Of a stretch of DNA of 64,000 nt, positions 12,301 through 21,676 are shown piece after piece. The notes below the pieces were generated by a model, which had not been told where the DNA came from, did not search any database, and worked only from the letters and a program-made list of their open reading frames with translations. This stretch comes from Paratinospora sagittata. Taxonomy: Eukaryota > Streptophyta > Magnoliopsida > Ranunculales > Menispermaceae. The stretch spans positions 16,711,670-16,775,669 of the forward strand of contig CM069594.1 in the NCBI GenBank assembly GCA_035771175.1, in the 5' to 3' direction. Each line of letters opens with the position of its first letter. Position 1 is the stretch's first letter. The position numbers and the translations under genes are program-made.

Positions 12301-12792
12301 CTCCACTTAATATAAAAATTTTGAAAAAAGGTTAGGCATAAAGCCTTGACTGACTGTGGGTAAAGAAAATCATTATCACATGATGACATGATGAGTGCTA
12401 ATGACAGATTGCCATTATACCCACAGTCGAAAAGAAATTGCATGACGAACGCTCAAGACAGAAATCCTAGTTGAGGATTACAGTCGTTAACTATGATCAA
12501 TTGGGCCGACAGCCTTAAGATCGTTTAACTTCCAGCATTAAATGAGACATGGTCAGTCTTGCCTCATCAAGGATACCGATGATGACTAACTCGGAGGTGT
12601 CAGTCCAAAACCTTCAATTGCAATAATGTTCCCACGGCTCAGACGTTGCAATTAGAATATTTTCTTCACAAGAGGGATTAGCAAAAGCCAAACACTGGGA
12701 TACCGTAGAGAATGATGAATGTGCCAACTTGGACACATGGGATTTTGCCACCCACGACTACCTTGATCGAATTTCGAGGATGAAATTCTTTT
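9321..12792 (+). mobile_element. Decayed gypsy-like remnant
   Basis: It opens with TGTAATATCCTAGG, a chromovirus-type LTR start, and closes with AATTTCGAGGATGAAATTC at 12770-12788, the terminal motif that lies between pol and the polypurine tract in Tekay-type elements (also present at 63984). Between these points I find no convincing domain: ORFs are short (105 codons at most, near 11803) and unrecognised. Homology of the 9.4-12.6 kb interior is inferred only from its two ends. Confidence 0.4.
9357..9385. repeat. (AT)n microsatellite
   Basis: About 14 consecutive AT units directly after the LTR-like start at 9321. Confidence 0.9.
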
Positions 12793-13653
12793 ATGGTAAA
12801 GGAACAATCTGTTGAGATTTCTCCCATATTCTTTTCTGAAGCATTCTCCTTGCCGAGTGATGAAAGTGCCCACATACTTTCATTCACCAAAAATAAAGTC
12901 CAGTATCCAGGTTATAACAGCCTTTCTGCTCTTAATCATATTTCAAAGAAAAAAGGCCACTCGAGTGTCGACAAGAAACTCACAAATCAGTCCTTTGAAC
13001 TTATTCCCAGAATAATCCACAACATAATTACCCAGATCATTCAGCCTAAAACCGGCAGCAACGGTAATATGAATGACTTAGATTTATTCTTAATCTGGTG
13101 CATTCTGGAAAAGAAGAAAATGAATCTCGCCCTCATTCTCATGCAAGTGATGAATACAGTGGTTAGTAGAGGAAGAGGTCTGCCACTTGGTATGTACCTC
13201 ACCACTTTGTTCGAGAGATGTGGTATTGATTTCAGTGGAAAAAGCTTCAAGGAGACTAGCAAATACAACTGCATTGGTCAAACCACTGTGAAATTGCTGA
13301 GATACACTTATGTCCCTCCATTGGACAAATGGCTTCCACTGTCAGAAGTTCCACTTGAGGGGGAATCTACTGGAAAAGATGAAATAAGAGAAGAAGATGT
13401 CTCAGCTATGGAGGGAGAAGTTTCCCAAGCTTCGATTGCTCTAGAAGAACTAGTTGTGCACGAAGAAGTTGTCCCCACAACTAACATTGAGCATGTTCCA
13501 ATTGATGATGTGGAAATTGAACATGCAGAGCAAGCTGTTTATGCTGAAGAACATCTGATAGAAGAGGTGACCCAGATTGCTCAAGCTGTTGTTGAAGAAT
13601 ATCTGCATGAGTTAGAAAATGCTGATACAATCTTGGAGGACATCACCAGATAG
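12793..13653 (+). CDS. Plant-transposon-protein-like ORF (N-terminal part)
   Basis: 286 codons, the longest clean ORF in this stretch. The central part (about residues 45-160) resembles the domain found in plant LTR-element ORFs of unknown function annotated as putative plant transposon protein: a hydrophobic NLALILMQVM segment followed by RGLPLGMYLTTLFERCGID. The tail after about residue 185 is strongly acidic (Glu-rich). The GTG/ATG assigned at the start lies at the junction with the gypsy remnant, so the true N-terminus may be lost. Function is not known. I rely on recalled similarity; a profile search would settle it. Confidence 0.55.
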   Translation: MVKEQSVEISPIFFSEAFSLPSDESAHILSFTKNKVQYPGYNSLSALNHISKKKGHSSVDKKLTNQSFELIPRIIHNIITQIIQPKTGSNGNMNDLDLFLIWCILEKKKMNLALILMQVMNTVVSRGRGLPLGMYLTTLFERCGIDFSGKSFKETSKYNCIGQTTVKLLRYTYVPPLDKWLPLSEVPLEGESTGKDEIREEDVSAMEGEVSQASIALEELVVHEEVVPTTNIEHVPIDDVEIEHAEQAVYAEEHLIEEVTQIAQAVVEEYLHELENADTILEDITR

Positions 13654-15389
13654 AGAGTCAGTGAGGGCTCAAATCAAACTATCTCCAGGCCACCATCTCC
13701 ATTTGATATCCTTGTATCAATACACTCTCAAGACTCTCAAAAGACTGAGTCTGATGGTGTAAAAAGTCAAGATTCAGAGGGCTATGATTTGGCTATCATA
13801 CCCTATTAGGGAGATGACATGAATAAAAAAGTTGTTGAAGGAAGATCATATTAAAGATCTTCATGAAGAAAATGTTGAATTTCAAGCAGAAAATGAAATG
13901 GAAAATGTTCATGAGGAAAGCTCATCTGATCATGAGCCACCTTCCTATCCTTCTATGAGCAGGCCAAAGGATGAATTCTTCAGAGAGGAAGATTTTCTGA
14001 GAAGAGTGAGAGAAGATCATATTTTTGTCATGTCTCAACTAATGACTCGTTCAGAACAGAGTCAAATTCAGCTGAAGAATGAGACATTGTTAGAAGTCCA
14101 AGAATCTCTGAAATCTCAGGAGAGAATTGAGATTAATGAGATAAACAAATTTAACTCTCACATGATCAAGGCAACTGAACTGCTCGAGAAGATGTCTTAT
14201 CAAATGGACAGACAATTAAGTGTCATGCAGTCCTTCTTTCAACGAGCTCCACTCCATCATCATCGCATAATGATCTTATAAAGGATATTAAGGAAAACAT
14301 GCAACAGATTAAGACGTTCATGAAAGCTTTTGTTGCTAGTGTTTCTCCGAGAATGGCAGCTCCTCAACAACCTCTAGCAAGACCTCAAGTTTCACCAAGT
14401 AGCACAATGCCAGCTACACTAAGTAGTAATACAAGTGCTATAACTGGAGAAGCTTTGAAGAAGATTCTTGAAGAAATTTAAAGCTTGAGAGGTAACATGG
14501 CTAAATCCTCTAAAGATAAATCCATTTTTGACTCTCTGCAATCAGTTTTGGGCACTATCTTGGATCAAGTAACCAGCAAGACAACACTTGATCCAGTGCT
14601 GCAGGGCATCTCTAGTCTGAAAGATAATTTAGATACTGCAAGACCAGCACCAACAGAGGATAATTTAGATACTGCAAGGACAGACTAATCAGTAGGATGC
14701 ATTCTACTGTTTGGTATATTGCCTCTAGTATGAAACGTTTTAGCATGCTCTTTCATTTGTTGGTGAAGAAGGGTGTCAAGGTTCCACCTATACCAAGAGC
14801 TTCAGGCTTCACACGTCTTCAAGGACCTAAGGAGTCTGACAGACTTCTTGGAATTTTAGAATGTAAAGATGAAGAAGAATCCGATGAAGAGCTTTTACAT
14901 AGAATTAGTCAAAGTGTGTCTCCACCCCCAGATCCCTCATCAGAAACTTTCCCGGATCCTAAACGCAAGGGACCAATCAGGCCAGAATTTGAAGGTCATA
15001 CACTTTCTCTTGAGTTTGCACAAGGTCTAGCTTAACGAAAAACAAAAAGTTTCAAACCTGGTCTACCTCTTGATCCATTTAAATGTGGTGTTTCCAAGCA
15101 TGCCAATGACAAATTCATTGAAGAAACTAGGCAAACTGGTGTTGTAATTGATGAATCTGTCAGCAGTATGAGATAGAGCTCACGTGGTTCTTCAAGACCA
15201 CGAGCACCAAGGAAACCCAAGGATTTTGTACCTAGTTCCAGTGGATCCAAGAAGGATGAGGAGGCCGAAAGAAAGAGGAAAGGGAAGGGTCCCAGTATGA
15301 GCTAAGCCTACCCACTTTTGATGTTTTCAAAAGGAGGAGAAGAGATTGCAAATATTAAGGCTAAGTTAGCTCAAGAGAAAAGCTAGATG
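13654..15389 (+). pseudogene. Continuation of the gag-like ORF, frameshifted
   Basis: After the stop at 13651 the same frame continues to 13807, then coding sense passes to another frame (13832-14281), back again (14299-14481 and 14485-14688) and to the third frame (14697-15035), with traces to about 15390. A charged helix-rich part carries EEDFLRRVREDH and IKTFMKAFVASV, both with close counterparts in the minus-strand copy at 30846-32290. The helical Gln/Glu/Lys composition suggests coiled coil. The C-terminal part is Pro-rich and then basic (KRKGKGPS). At least three frameshifts and several stops make it a pseudogene. Confidence 0.6.
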
Positions 15390-15567
15390 TAAGGGGGAGT
15401 TTCATCTAAGTTATTGTATTCATTCTTGTATATTATATTGTTTGAATTTTTCTTGAAAATTGAAATCAGATAGAACTGACATGTCTGTAGATACCATTAT
15501 AAATTTGTTATATGTTTGAGTACATGAATATAATTATCTGCATGATCTCTGAGTATTTGAAATCATC

Positions 15568-15581
15568 AAAAAGAGGGAGAT
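15568..15581 (+). promoter_or_regulatory. Polypurine tract
   Basis: CAAAAAGAGGGAGAT directly precedes the TGTTATCTC start of the LTR and follows the usual TTGAAATCAT lead-in of copia elements. Confidence 0.85.
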
Positions 15582-16726
15582 TGTTATCTCAATGAACCCC
15601 ATGATATGAATGTTTTGATGATTCTAAATATCTCCCGTTTGTCTATCTAATGATCTTGTCAAGTGTTTCAGATTTATCAAGAATTAAGACCAAGGAACTG
15701 TGCTCATAAGCTTATTGATCACCACAAGTAAAGTTCCGAGTCTGTCGGTACTTAGAATATAAAGTCTATCGATCAACTTACTCTCAGCAAGATTTAATCG
15801 TTTACATATTTTGATCGTAACATTCTAATCGTACCTTATGATTTCTAAAGTATTTGATTTCATTAAAAATAAATAAACATAATGTTTTTAATCATGTTAT
15901 CGAGCTTTAATCGAGAAATAAAAAAATCTCTTTTATAGGGTCTTTCAGGACGCTAATGTTTTAGCAGCGCTCTCCTGGATTTGATGAGTCAGAACGTTGA
16001 TAAAATATTAGAACGCTCAAGATTGAATTGAACTTCATGAGGACGCTCACTTATGAGTACCAGCCTCCTTTTGAGTCAACATTTGATCGCGTTAGGACGC
16101 TGACTCATTTTTAGCTCGCTGAAAGGTCTCTTTGTTTTTAAGTGATTTTATCGTTTAGGACGCTGATAGTTATAAGTTGAATAAATTATCAGGACGCTAC
16201 TTGTGGAGGAGCGCCCTCATCTTTAGAAAAAACTTAATAACTTTCAGGACTTACTATCCTTCAACGTACTTAATGTTGTTTTAAAAAACTGTTTGTAAAA
16301 TATTAGGACGCTAACTCTTGAGTAGAGCCCTCACGATTTAAGTCGTTTAATTGTCAAAGTAAGTCAGGACGCTTTCGATTTGGTAGCGCCCCCACTTTAT
16401 TGTTTAGTAGGACACTAGTGTATAATGAGCGCCCTCAAAGGAACAAAATGACTAAAATGATATTTGTGTTGTTCTGACATGTACATCCTTTTAGCCACCT
16501 TTTCGAAACAACTTTTCGTACAAAATCAATTTTTTGTATTTGTAAGAGATTTTCTGTGATTCATGAACCACGTCTTCTAAAACTTTCCTCATTCGTGTAT
16601 TTGGAGAAAACAGAATATTCATGAATTGTGCAGTTGCCATTTTTGTGATATATTCTAGCTGTTGTGAGTAAACGTTCATATTTGAAATTCAAATTCAAAT
16701 GAACAACAGCTTCATCTCTTCAAGTC

Positions 16727-16734
16727 TATAAATA
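16727..16734 (+). promoter_or_regulatory. TATA box of the copia LTR
   Basis: TATAAATA lies about 290 bp after the last AGGACGCT unit and about 350 bp before the hairpin array. Confidence 0.65.
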
Positions 16735-17084
16735 CAGGCACTTAACAACTTTTTGAAAGTTATTTGAATTTTCATCTGGTCAAGAAAACGTTTAAGTCAC
16801 TTTGTTTTCAAAGAAGTTTTCTTTGAGACTTTACGTATTCAAAATATTTTCATACAATGCTAACATTAAATCTTTATCTAATAATCTATTTGAAAGTTTG
16901 AACTGTTTTCACTCAAATTGTTCAGCATTGTTTTAACTTACATTATTCTTGCTAAAAAGAGAAATTTGAGAGATAGTTCATAGGATACAATTGTACTCAA
17001 TTTCATATCTTGTTTACTATATCAAGGTTGTAATAGTAGTTAGAACAACTACCGAGTTGATATTCTTCATTCAACAAAGTTAGG

Positions 17085-17300
17085 TCGTCTCACACCAGTA
17101 AGTTGAAAATAGGTCTTCTCCCACCCGTAAGTTGAGAAACGGTAGTTTTCACACCCGTAAGTTGAGAAAGCATAGGTCTGTCTCACGCCCGTAAGATGTG
17201 ATAGGTTGGTCTCATGCCTATAAGCTGAGTAGTGTAACAGTTGTTCTCACACCCCCAAGTTGAGAAAATGTGTAACAGTTTGATTCTCTCCCGTAAGGAA
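17085..17300 (+). repeat. Tandem hairpin repeats TCTCACACCCGTAAGTTGAGA
   Basis: Seven units of about 30 bp share CTCACRCCCGTAAGTTGAG. The flanking TCTCA and TGAGA can pair, leaving a loop with CCCGTAAGT. The array lies in the transcribed part of the LTR, about 190-400 bp before its end. The same array occurs in the LTR copies near 32815, 44425, 53940 and 56720. Confidence 0.8.
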
Positions 17301-17488
17301 TTCCTTAGTGACAAGGTTAAAATCCTAACTGAGGAGGTTAGGTAGTGGATGTAGGCAAGTAGTTGAACTACTATAAATCGACTGTGCATATTTGTTTAAT
17401 TTCTGTGCTTTAATTTTTCCATTGTAATTAATTTTAAATTGTCTAAGTGTCCAATTCACCCCCCCTCTTGGACATATTTTGGCCAACA

Positions 17489-17628
17489 ATTGTAACATTT
17501 GTACTTGTGCCCTCTATTATCATGGCAAGATGAATAAAAGATCTATGTTGATGTTCGTTTTTGCTCACACTTTGATTCTGGTCTGCTGCCTATCATATGA
17601 GATTGTTCTTAAGAATCGGGGTGTGACA
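17489..17628 (+). repeat. 3' end fragment of a chromovirus-type LTR
   Basis: It ends in CGGGGTGTGACA, like the LTR ending at 6501. Only about 140 bp remain between two copia LTR sequences. Confidence 0.5.
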
Positions 17629-18605
17629 TTAATAATTTAATCTTTAAGGATGCTGATAGTTATAAGTTGGTAAACTTTCAAGACGGTACTTGAACAGGAG
17701 CGCCCTCATCCAAGAACAAACTTAGCAACTCTCAGGACGCTGATCGTTCTTCAACGTACTTATCGTTTTATGAATTTTTTTACACATTAAAGATTTCAGG
17801 ACGCTCATAACGGGATTAGCGCCCTTATGCTTCATTTGTTTTAAACATGTCAGGACGCTAACTTACGATTAGCGCCCTCACAACTTTTTCGTCGTTTTCA
17901 TTGTTAAGTAAGTCAGGACACTTACATTCTTGTAGCACCATCACTTATCAGTTCAGCAGGACGCTTATGGTCCATGAGCGCCCTCAAGGAACAAAATGAC
18001 AAAGTTGGCTTTATGTGTCAGGACGCTGATTAACCAATCGGGATGCTAATCCAACACTGTCACAAAGTTGACACTTACACTTTTTACAGTTTGCTTTTTC
18101 AGATCTGTGCAAAACTTTTCAGAACCTTTTGAACCTTTTCAGAACTCTCTAAAACGCTATCAGAACATTCTATTCTCATGTTTGATCAGAAAATTCAGGT
18201 GTTGTTCCACAGATTGAATCAAATCCTTTTTGGGAAAGAATGTATCCATTGTTTGAAATAGTTTTGTGCGCCAAAATCACACTTGAAAATTTTGTCAAGT
18301 CCATTGCGCCATTGTTATCTCTATATATACTGCTTTAATGCAGATTATAAACAACAAGATCAAATACTAAAACTGAATTTGTTTTTAAAACGCTTAACAA
18401 TTTTCTTTTGTGAAAAACTTTTGAAAGTTAGTCTTCTACTCATTGTATTAAGTTCTCAATCATATTTAAAATACTCTAAGTCTTCTGGATTATTTGAACT
18501 TCATTCAAATCGTTTCAAAATCCATGGAAGAAGAAAGAAGCTTTTGAACCTGTTTTCAGTCACACTTCATTATACATATCATGTTGAATCTGTGGTAACA
18601 GAAGG
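17629..18605 (+). repeat. Copia LTR fragment, interrupted by the 18606-29230 element
   Basis: It contains repeated AGGACGCT/AGCGCCCTC units (17640-18030), a TATA box near 18322 and leader sequence up to the GAAGG insertion site. The remaining piece is at 29231-29266 (GAAGGTTCATCTCAAAGC), matching the continuous LTR sequence present in reverse near 44630-44650. The LTR start and 3' end are missing. Confidence 0.75.
18322..18329 (+). promoter_or_regulatory. TATA box of the interrupted copia LTR
   Basis: TATATATA lies within CTCTATATATACTGC. Reverse copies of the same promoter block occur near 44930 and 57243. Confidence 0.6.
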
Positions 18606-21473
18606 TGTAGCACCCGTGCCTTTAGGTGACGTCATTTTGACCCATAGTGTACCCTATACGTATTCGTATACGTATGTGTATATGTATTTTGATGCTCGAA
18701 GTACGTAAGTTCGAGTGTCTTTGCATGATTTTAGATCATAAAGGGTGCGCATGAAATTTCGGAACCATCAGAGACCCGTTCGACGTCAAAACATTTCAAA
18801 AACGATGTTTTGGATCCAGTGGAGCTTTCTCCATGGAGGAAGAAATTTCTGTCACAACTTACATCAATGGTTTGATCTCCCAGATACGTTGTCTGATTGG
18901 GCTGAAATTTTGTCACCTCATTCTTATATGATAGATCTTCATTATGAACGGTGAAGATCTTGTTTGGAGTTACCTACTTTGGGTTATAAGACCCAAAACA
19001 CTGTTTCACGGATTCTGGGATTTTCTTACGCAATTTTGATCAAACAGATAGATCTCACAATCCCACCGTTGGATTGAGCCTAAAGCTTACCAGAATGTTG
19101 ATAACTTACTCCTTCAACGTTTGAACGGTTAAGATGTTAAAGTCGTGCGTATTTTGCAAGAAATGGACTATCTAAATGCAAGTATTGTAACAGGAAAACT
19201 GGGTTTTTAATAGTTTTGACAACTTTTAGTTGTGGGCCTAAGCTTATCTATTTAAGCAACCAAAACGTGATTTTAGGCTCATTTGCTCATTTCTCAGCCA
19301 GAAAAGAGAGAAAGGAGCTGGAGAGGAGTAAAGGAGAGGAAAGTTAGGGTTTGGTGGTTTCTTGCTCAAGAACACCTTAAGGTTTGTATTTTTCCTCCAT
19401 TTCTTCCTTGAATCTCTCTATTAGTTGCATGATAGCTTTATTTTGAGCATGAGGGTTTCATTTTGATGCATGCATTGTGATGAACCTTGGATGGGTGGAA
19501 GACCAAAGTTGGAGTTGAGTCTTGCATATCACATATGTGTGATTAGAGAGTGCAAGGAGTACACTAATGGTGAAAGCCCCAATTTCTAGCAAGAAATTGG
19601 AAGGTTTAGTTCAAATGACCTATACTTAGTTTATGGCCTTAGACTTTTTCAAAATGTTTGCATGTCAACTATGTTGATCTAGTGGCCATTGTGGATGATT
19701 CCATGTTGCAAGATCAGTAAAATTCATGGTTGAACATGGTGGCCTAGTGTAAAATTGGCAATAGGGCATATGTATGAAAATTTCCAGATTTGGGGCTTTT
19801 GATGCTCTTGATATAAAATCTGGAAAATTATGCAATGTAGGTCTAATTGGACATGATTAGAGTTTTTTGATGATTGAATTCAGTGGGTTCTCATAATGGA
19901 CACCCTAAGGTTGACTAATTTTGATCTAGACTAAGTATTTGGTAATTTTGCATGTAATTTGGGGATTTTGCCCAAATTGGGAGTTTTCACCCAAAGCAAG
20001 TCAATTTGTGAAATTGACTTGGGGATTGTTTAATTGGGCCCAAATTAAGTAGAATCATGGGTTTAAAATGTTAGAACCTATGTTAAATTGATATGACTTA
20101 GTTCATTTTGACCTTATGTCTTATATTGGCCTAATTGGGGATTTTGACCAAGACTTAGTCAATTGATGAAATTGACTTGATGTATAGTCTAATTGACCCT
20201 AATTATAATTGAATTTCATGTATATTAGTGGTTGGATCATGGGATCACCCTATTACATTCAATTTAGGTCAATCTTAGTTTAATTGAGTCTAAATGATCA
20301 AGTTGGGCAATATGGAAATTGGCTCAAGGGGGTAATCAATTTAGAATCTAATTGACTTTAGATTGGGTTTGAACATGGGGTTTTGACACACTTTATGACT
20401 GATTTTCAGTTGTGTGAACCATGTTATTTCCAGGTCTTGTGATTGATCTTGAACCCGTTTAGTCAATTGGAGAGTTTTGGCAATTGGATTGGCTAGACTT
20501 AGCCAATCAAGTGTGAGTGTTCTTTTACTTTTGGATTATTTATATGTGGCATTGTATTATAGAAATGTTTTAAATGCTTATGTATAATGGTATGCATGTT
20601 TTAATATTCCATGAAATACATTTGGGCATAATTCATTGGGATGACAATTTGGGTTGAGGCTCCTAGTTGGAATTTTCTCTTTTTGGGAATTCTCGTAAGT
20701 CTAGCGGCGATCCCAGTTGTGTACCTGGCAGAGGGTTTTATGCCTTGTGTATGGGTAGGTTAGTTTAAACTAGTCCTACGTGCTGCACAACCCCATAAAC
20801 CCTATTAGAATACGGGTATTGTGTGTGTGTTCGGGCGCTGTGTGTCGCGCACCAGGCCTTGAAACCCCCATACTCAGGAGGTGTTAGGTTTGCATGAGCA
20901 TGACTACAAAATGTTATGCATCGTCTTATGTATGACTTGATGCATTATGTTAGCATGTATGTAATATATTTCGTCATCATGACATTTCAACTGTTTTATG
21001 ATCTTATCATGTTTTATAAATGCACGTATATACCACTTGTAAATAACATTCACTGAGCTGGTTGTAGCTCACACCTCACCATCTTCTTTCAGGATCTGAT
21101 AGAAAAGGAAAAGGGAAGGCTTGACTGCGGAGCGTCCTTTGTTTTTGTTTCATGTAGGTGTTGTACATTTAGTTTTGTATTTTGATAATTATGTACATGA
21201 TAACACCTAGTAATTGTATATTTAACACATAGTTGGGATGTGTTGGGTTTTGTATCATTTTGAAGACTCTGGAATTTTATGTTTGTAAAACTTTGGAGAA
21301 GTAATATTTTATTTCATTATGATCATGATAGTTGGTTGTTAATGATGTATTTTTATTTCTTTTTTGGGATTCGTATATGTATTTTAGGTTAACGGGACGT
21401 CGGGTGTACCGATGGAGGGTATACTTGGAGGTTCCCGTGCCGGTCATGACGTCACGTATAGTGGGTCGTGACA
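18606..21473 (+). repeat. 5' LTR, 2868 bp
   Basis: It starts TGTAGCACCCGTGCC and ends GGGTCGTGACA. A TGACGTCA palindrome lies near each end (18627 and 21447). TATA-like TATTTAAG is at 19249. A purine-rich leader is followed by a splice-donor-like AAG/GTTTGT at 19382. The conserved CACTGAGC...AGCTCAC block and CTTTCAG acceptor-like site end at 21092. It carries a 23-base stretch near 18693-18716 that is replaced by 7 bases in the other LTR. Confidence 0.95.
19249..19256 (+). promoter_or_regulatory. Candidate TATA box of the 5' LTR
   Basis: TATTTAAG lies upstream of the purine-rich leader GAGAGAAAGGAGC. It is the best match before the leader conserved with the LTR fragment at 41681-42126. Confidence 0.5.
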
Positions 21474-21477
21474 ACTA

Positions 21478-21488
21478 TGGTATCAGAG
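21478..21488 (+). promoter_or_regulatory. Primer binding site (initiator Met tRNA)
   Basis: TGGTATCAGAG lies four bases after the LTR end, complementary to the 3' end of plant initiator Met tRNA. The expected following C is absent (GAGAGAG). The untranslated leader then runs to the gag ATG at 21677. Confidence 0.85.
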
Positions 21489-21676
21489 AGAGAGTGTTTT
21501 AGATTTAAAATCCTTAAAAGAATAAAGGACTTATATGATATTATGATTGCCTTTATGAGTATGATTATGGGTAGTTATCTTAGGGGTAACTTTTCCTGGA
21601 TTTTGGTCCTCATTGAGCTCTTCCTTGTTGTGAATTTCAGATATTTACAAGAGAAGAAAAAAAAACAGGATCAGCC

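Larger units (their letters stand above)
12790..17488 (+). mobile_element. Non-autonomous copia-like LTR element, 5'-truncated
   Basis: It consists of a single gag-like coding block, a polypurine tract and a complete 3' LTR. It carries no RT, RNase H or integrase. The left edge sits at the terminal motif of the preceding gypsy remnant, so the 5' LTR and primer site are missing. Its LTR belongs to the same broad family as that of the minus-strand copia at 44173-49374. The five bases after the LTR are ATTGT. Confidence 0.7.
15582..17488 (+). repeat. Copia 3' LTR, 1907 bp
   Basis: It starts TGTTATCTCA and ends GGCCAACA. U3 (about 15950-16440) carries repeated AGGACGCT...AGCGCCCTC units. A TATA box lies at 16727, a hairpin-repeat array at 17085-17300, and a CAATTCACCCCCCC pyrimidine tract just before the end, which is shared by all copia LTRs here. 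It is the most complete + strand copy of this LTR family. Confidence 0.85.

Noticed and set aside
17085..17300. CRISPR-like array
   Set aside because: The units are imperfect, the spacers are variants of each other, and the array lies in the transcribed part of a plant LTR.
7903..17493. ATTGT on both sides of 7908-17488, as if one element with a target duplication
   Set aside because: The LTR starts at 7908 and 15582 differ in sequence, and the outer flanks belong to different elements (minus-strand copia on the left, gypsy LTR end on the right). A five-base match can be chance.
9316..17633. 9321 (TGTAATATCC) and 17628 (GTGTGACA) as the two ends of one gypsy insertion
   Set aside because: The flanking five bases (CATAG and TTAAT) do not match, and the flanks are different parts of copia sequence.
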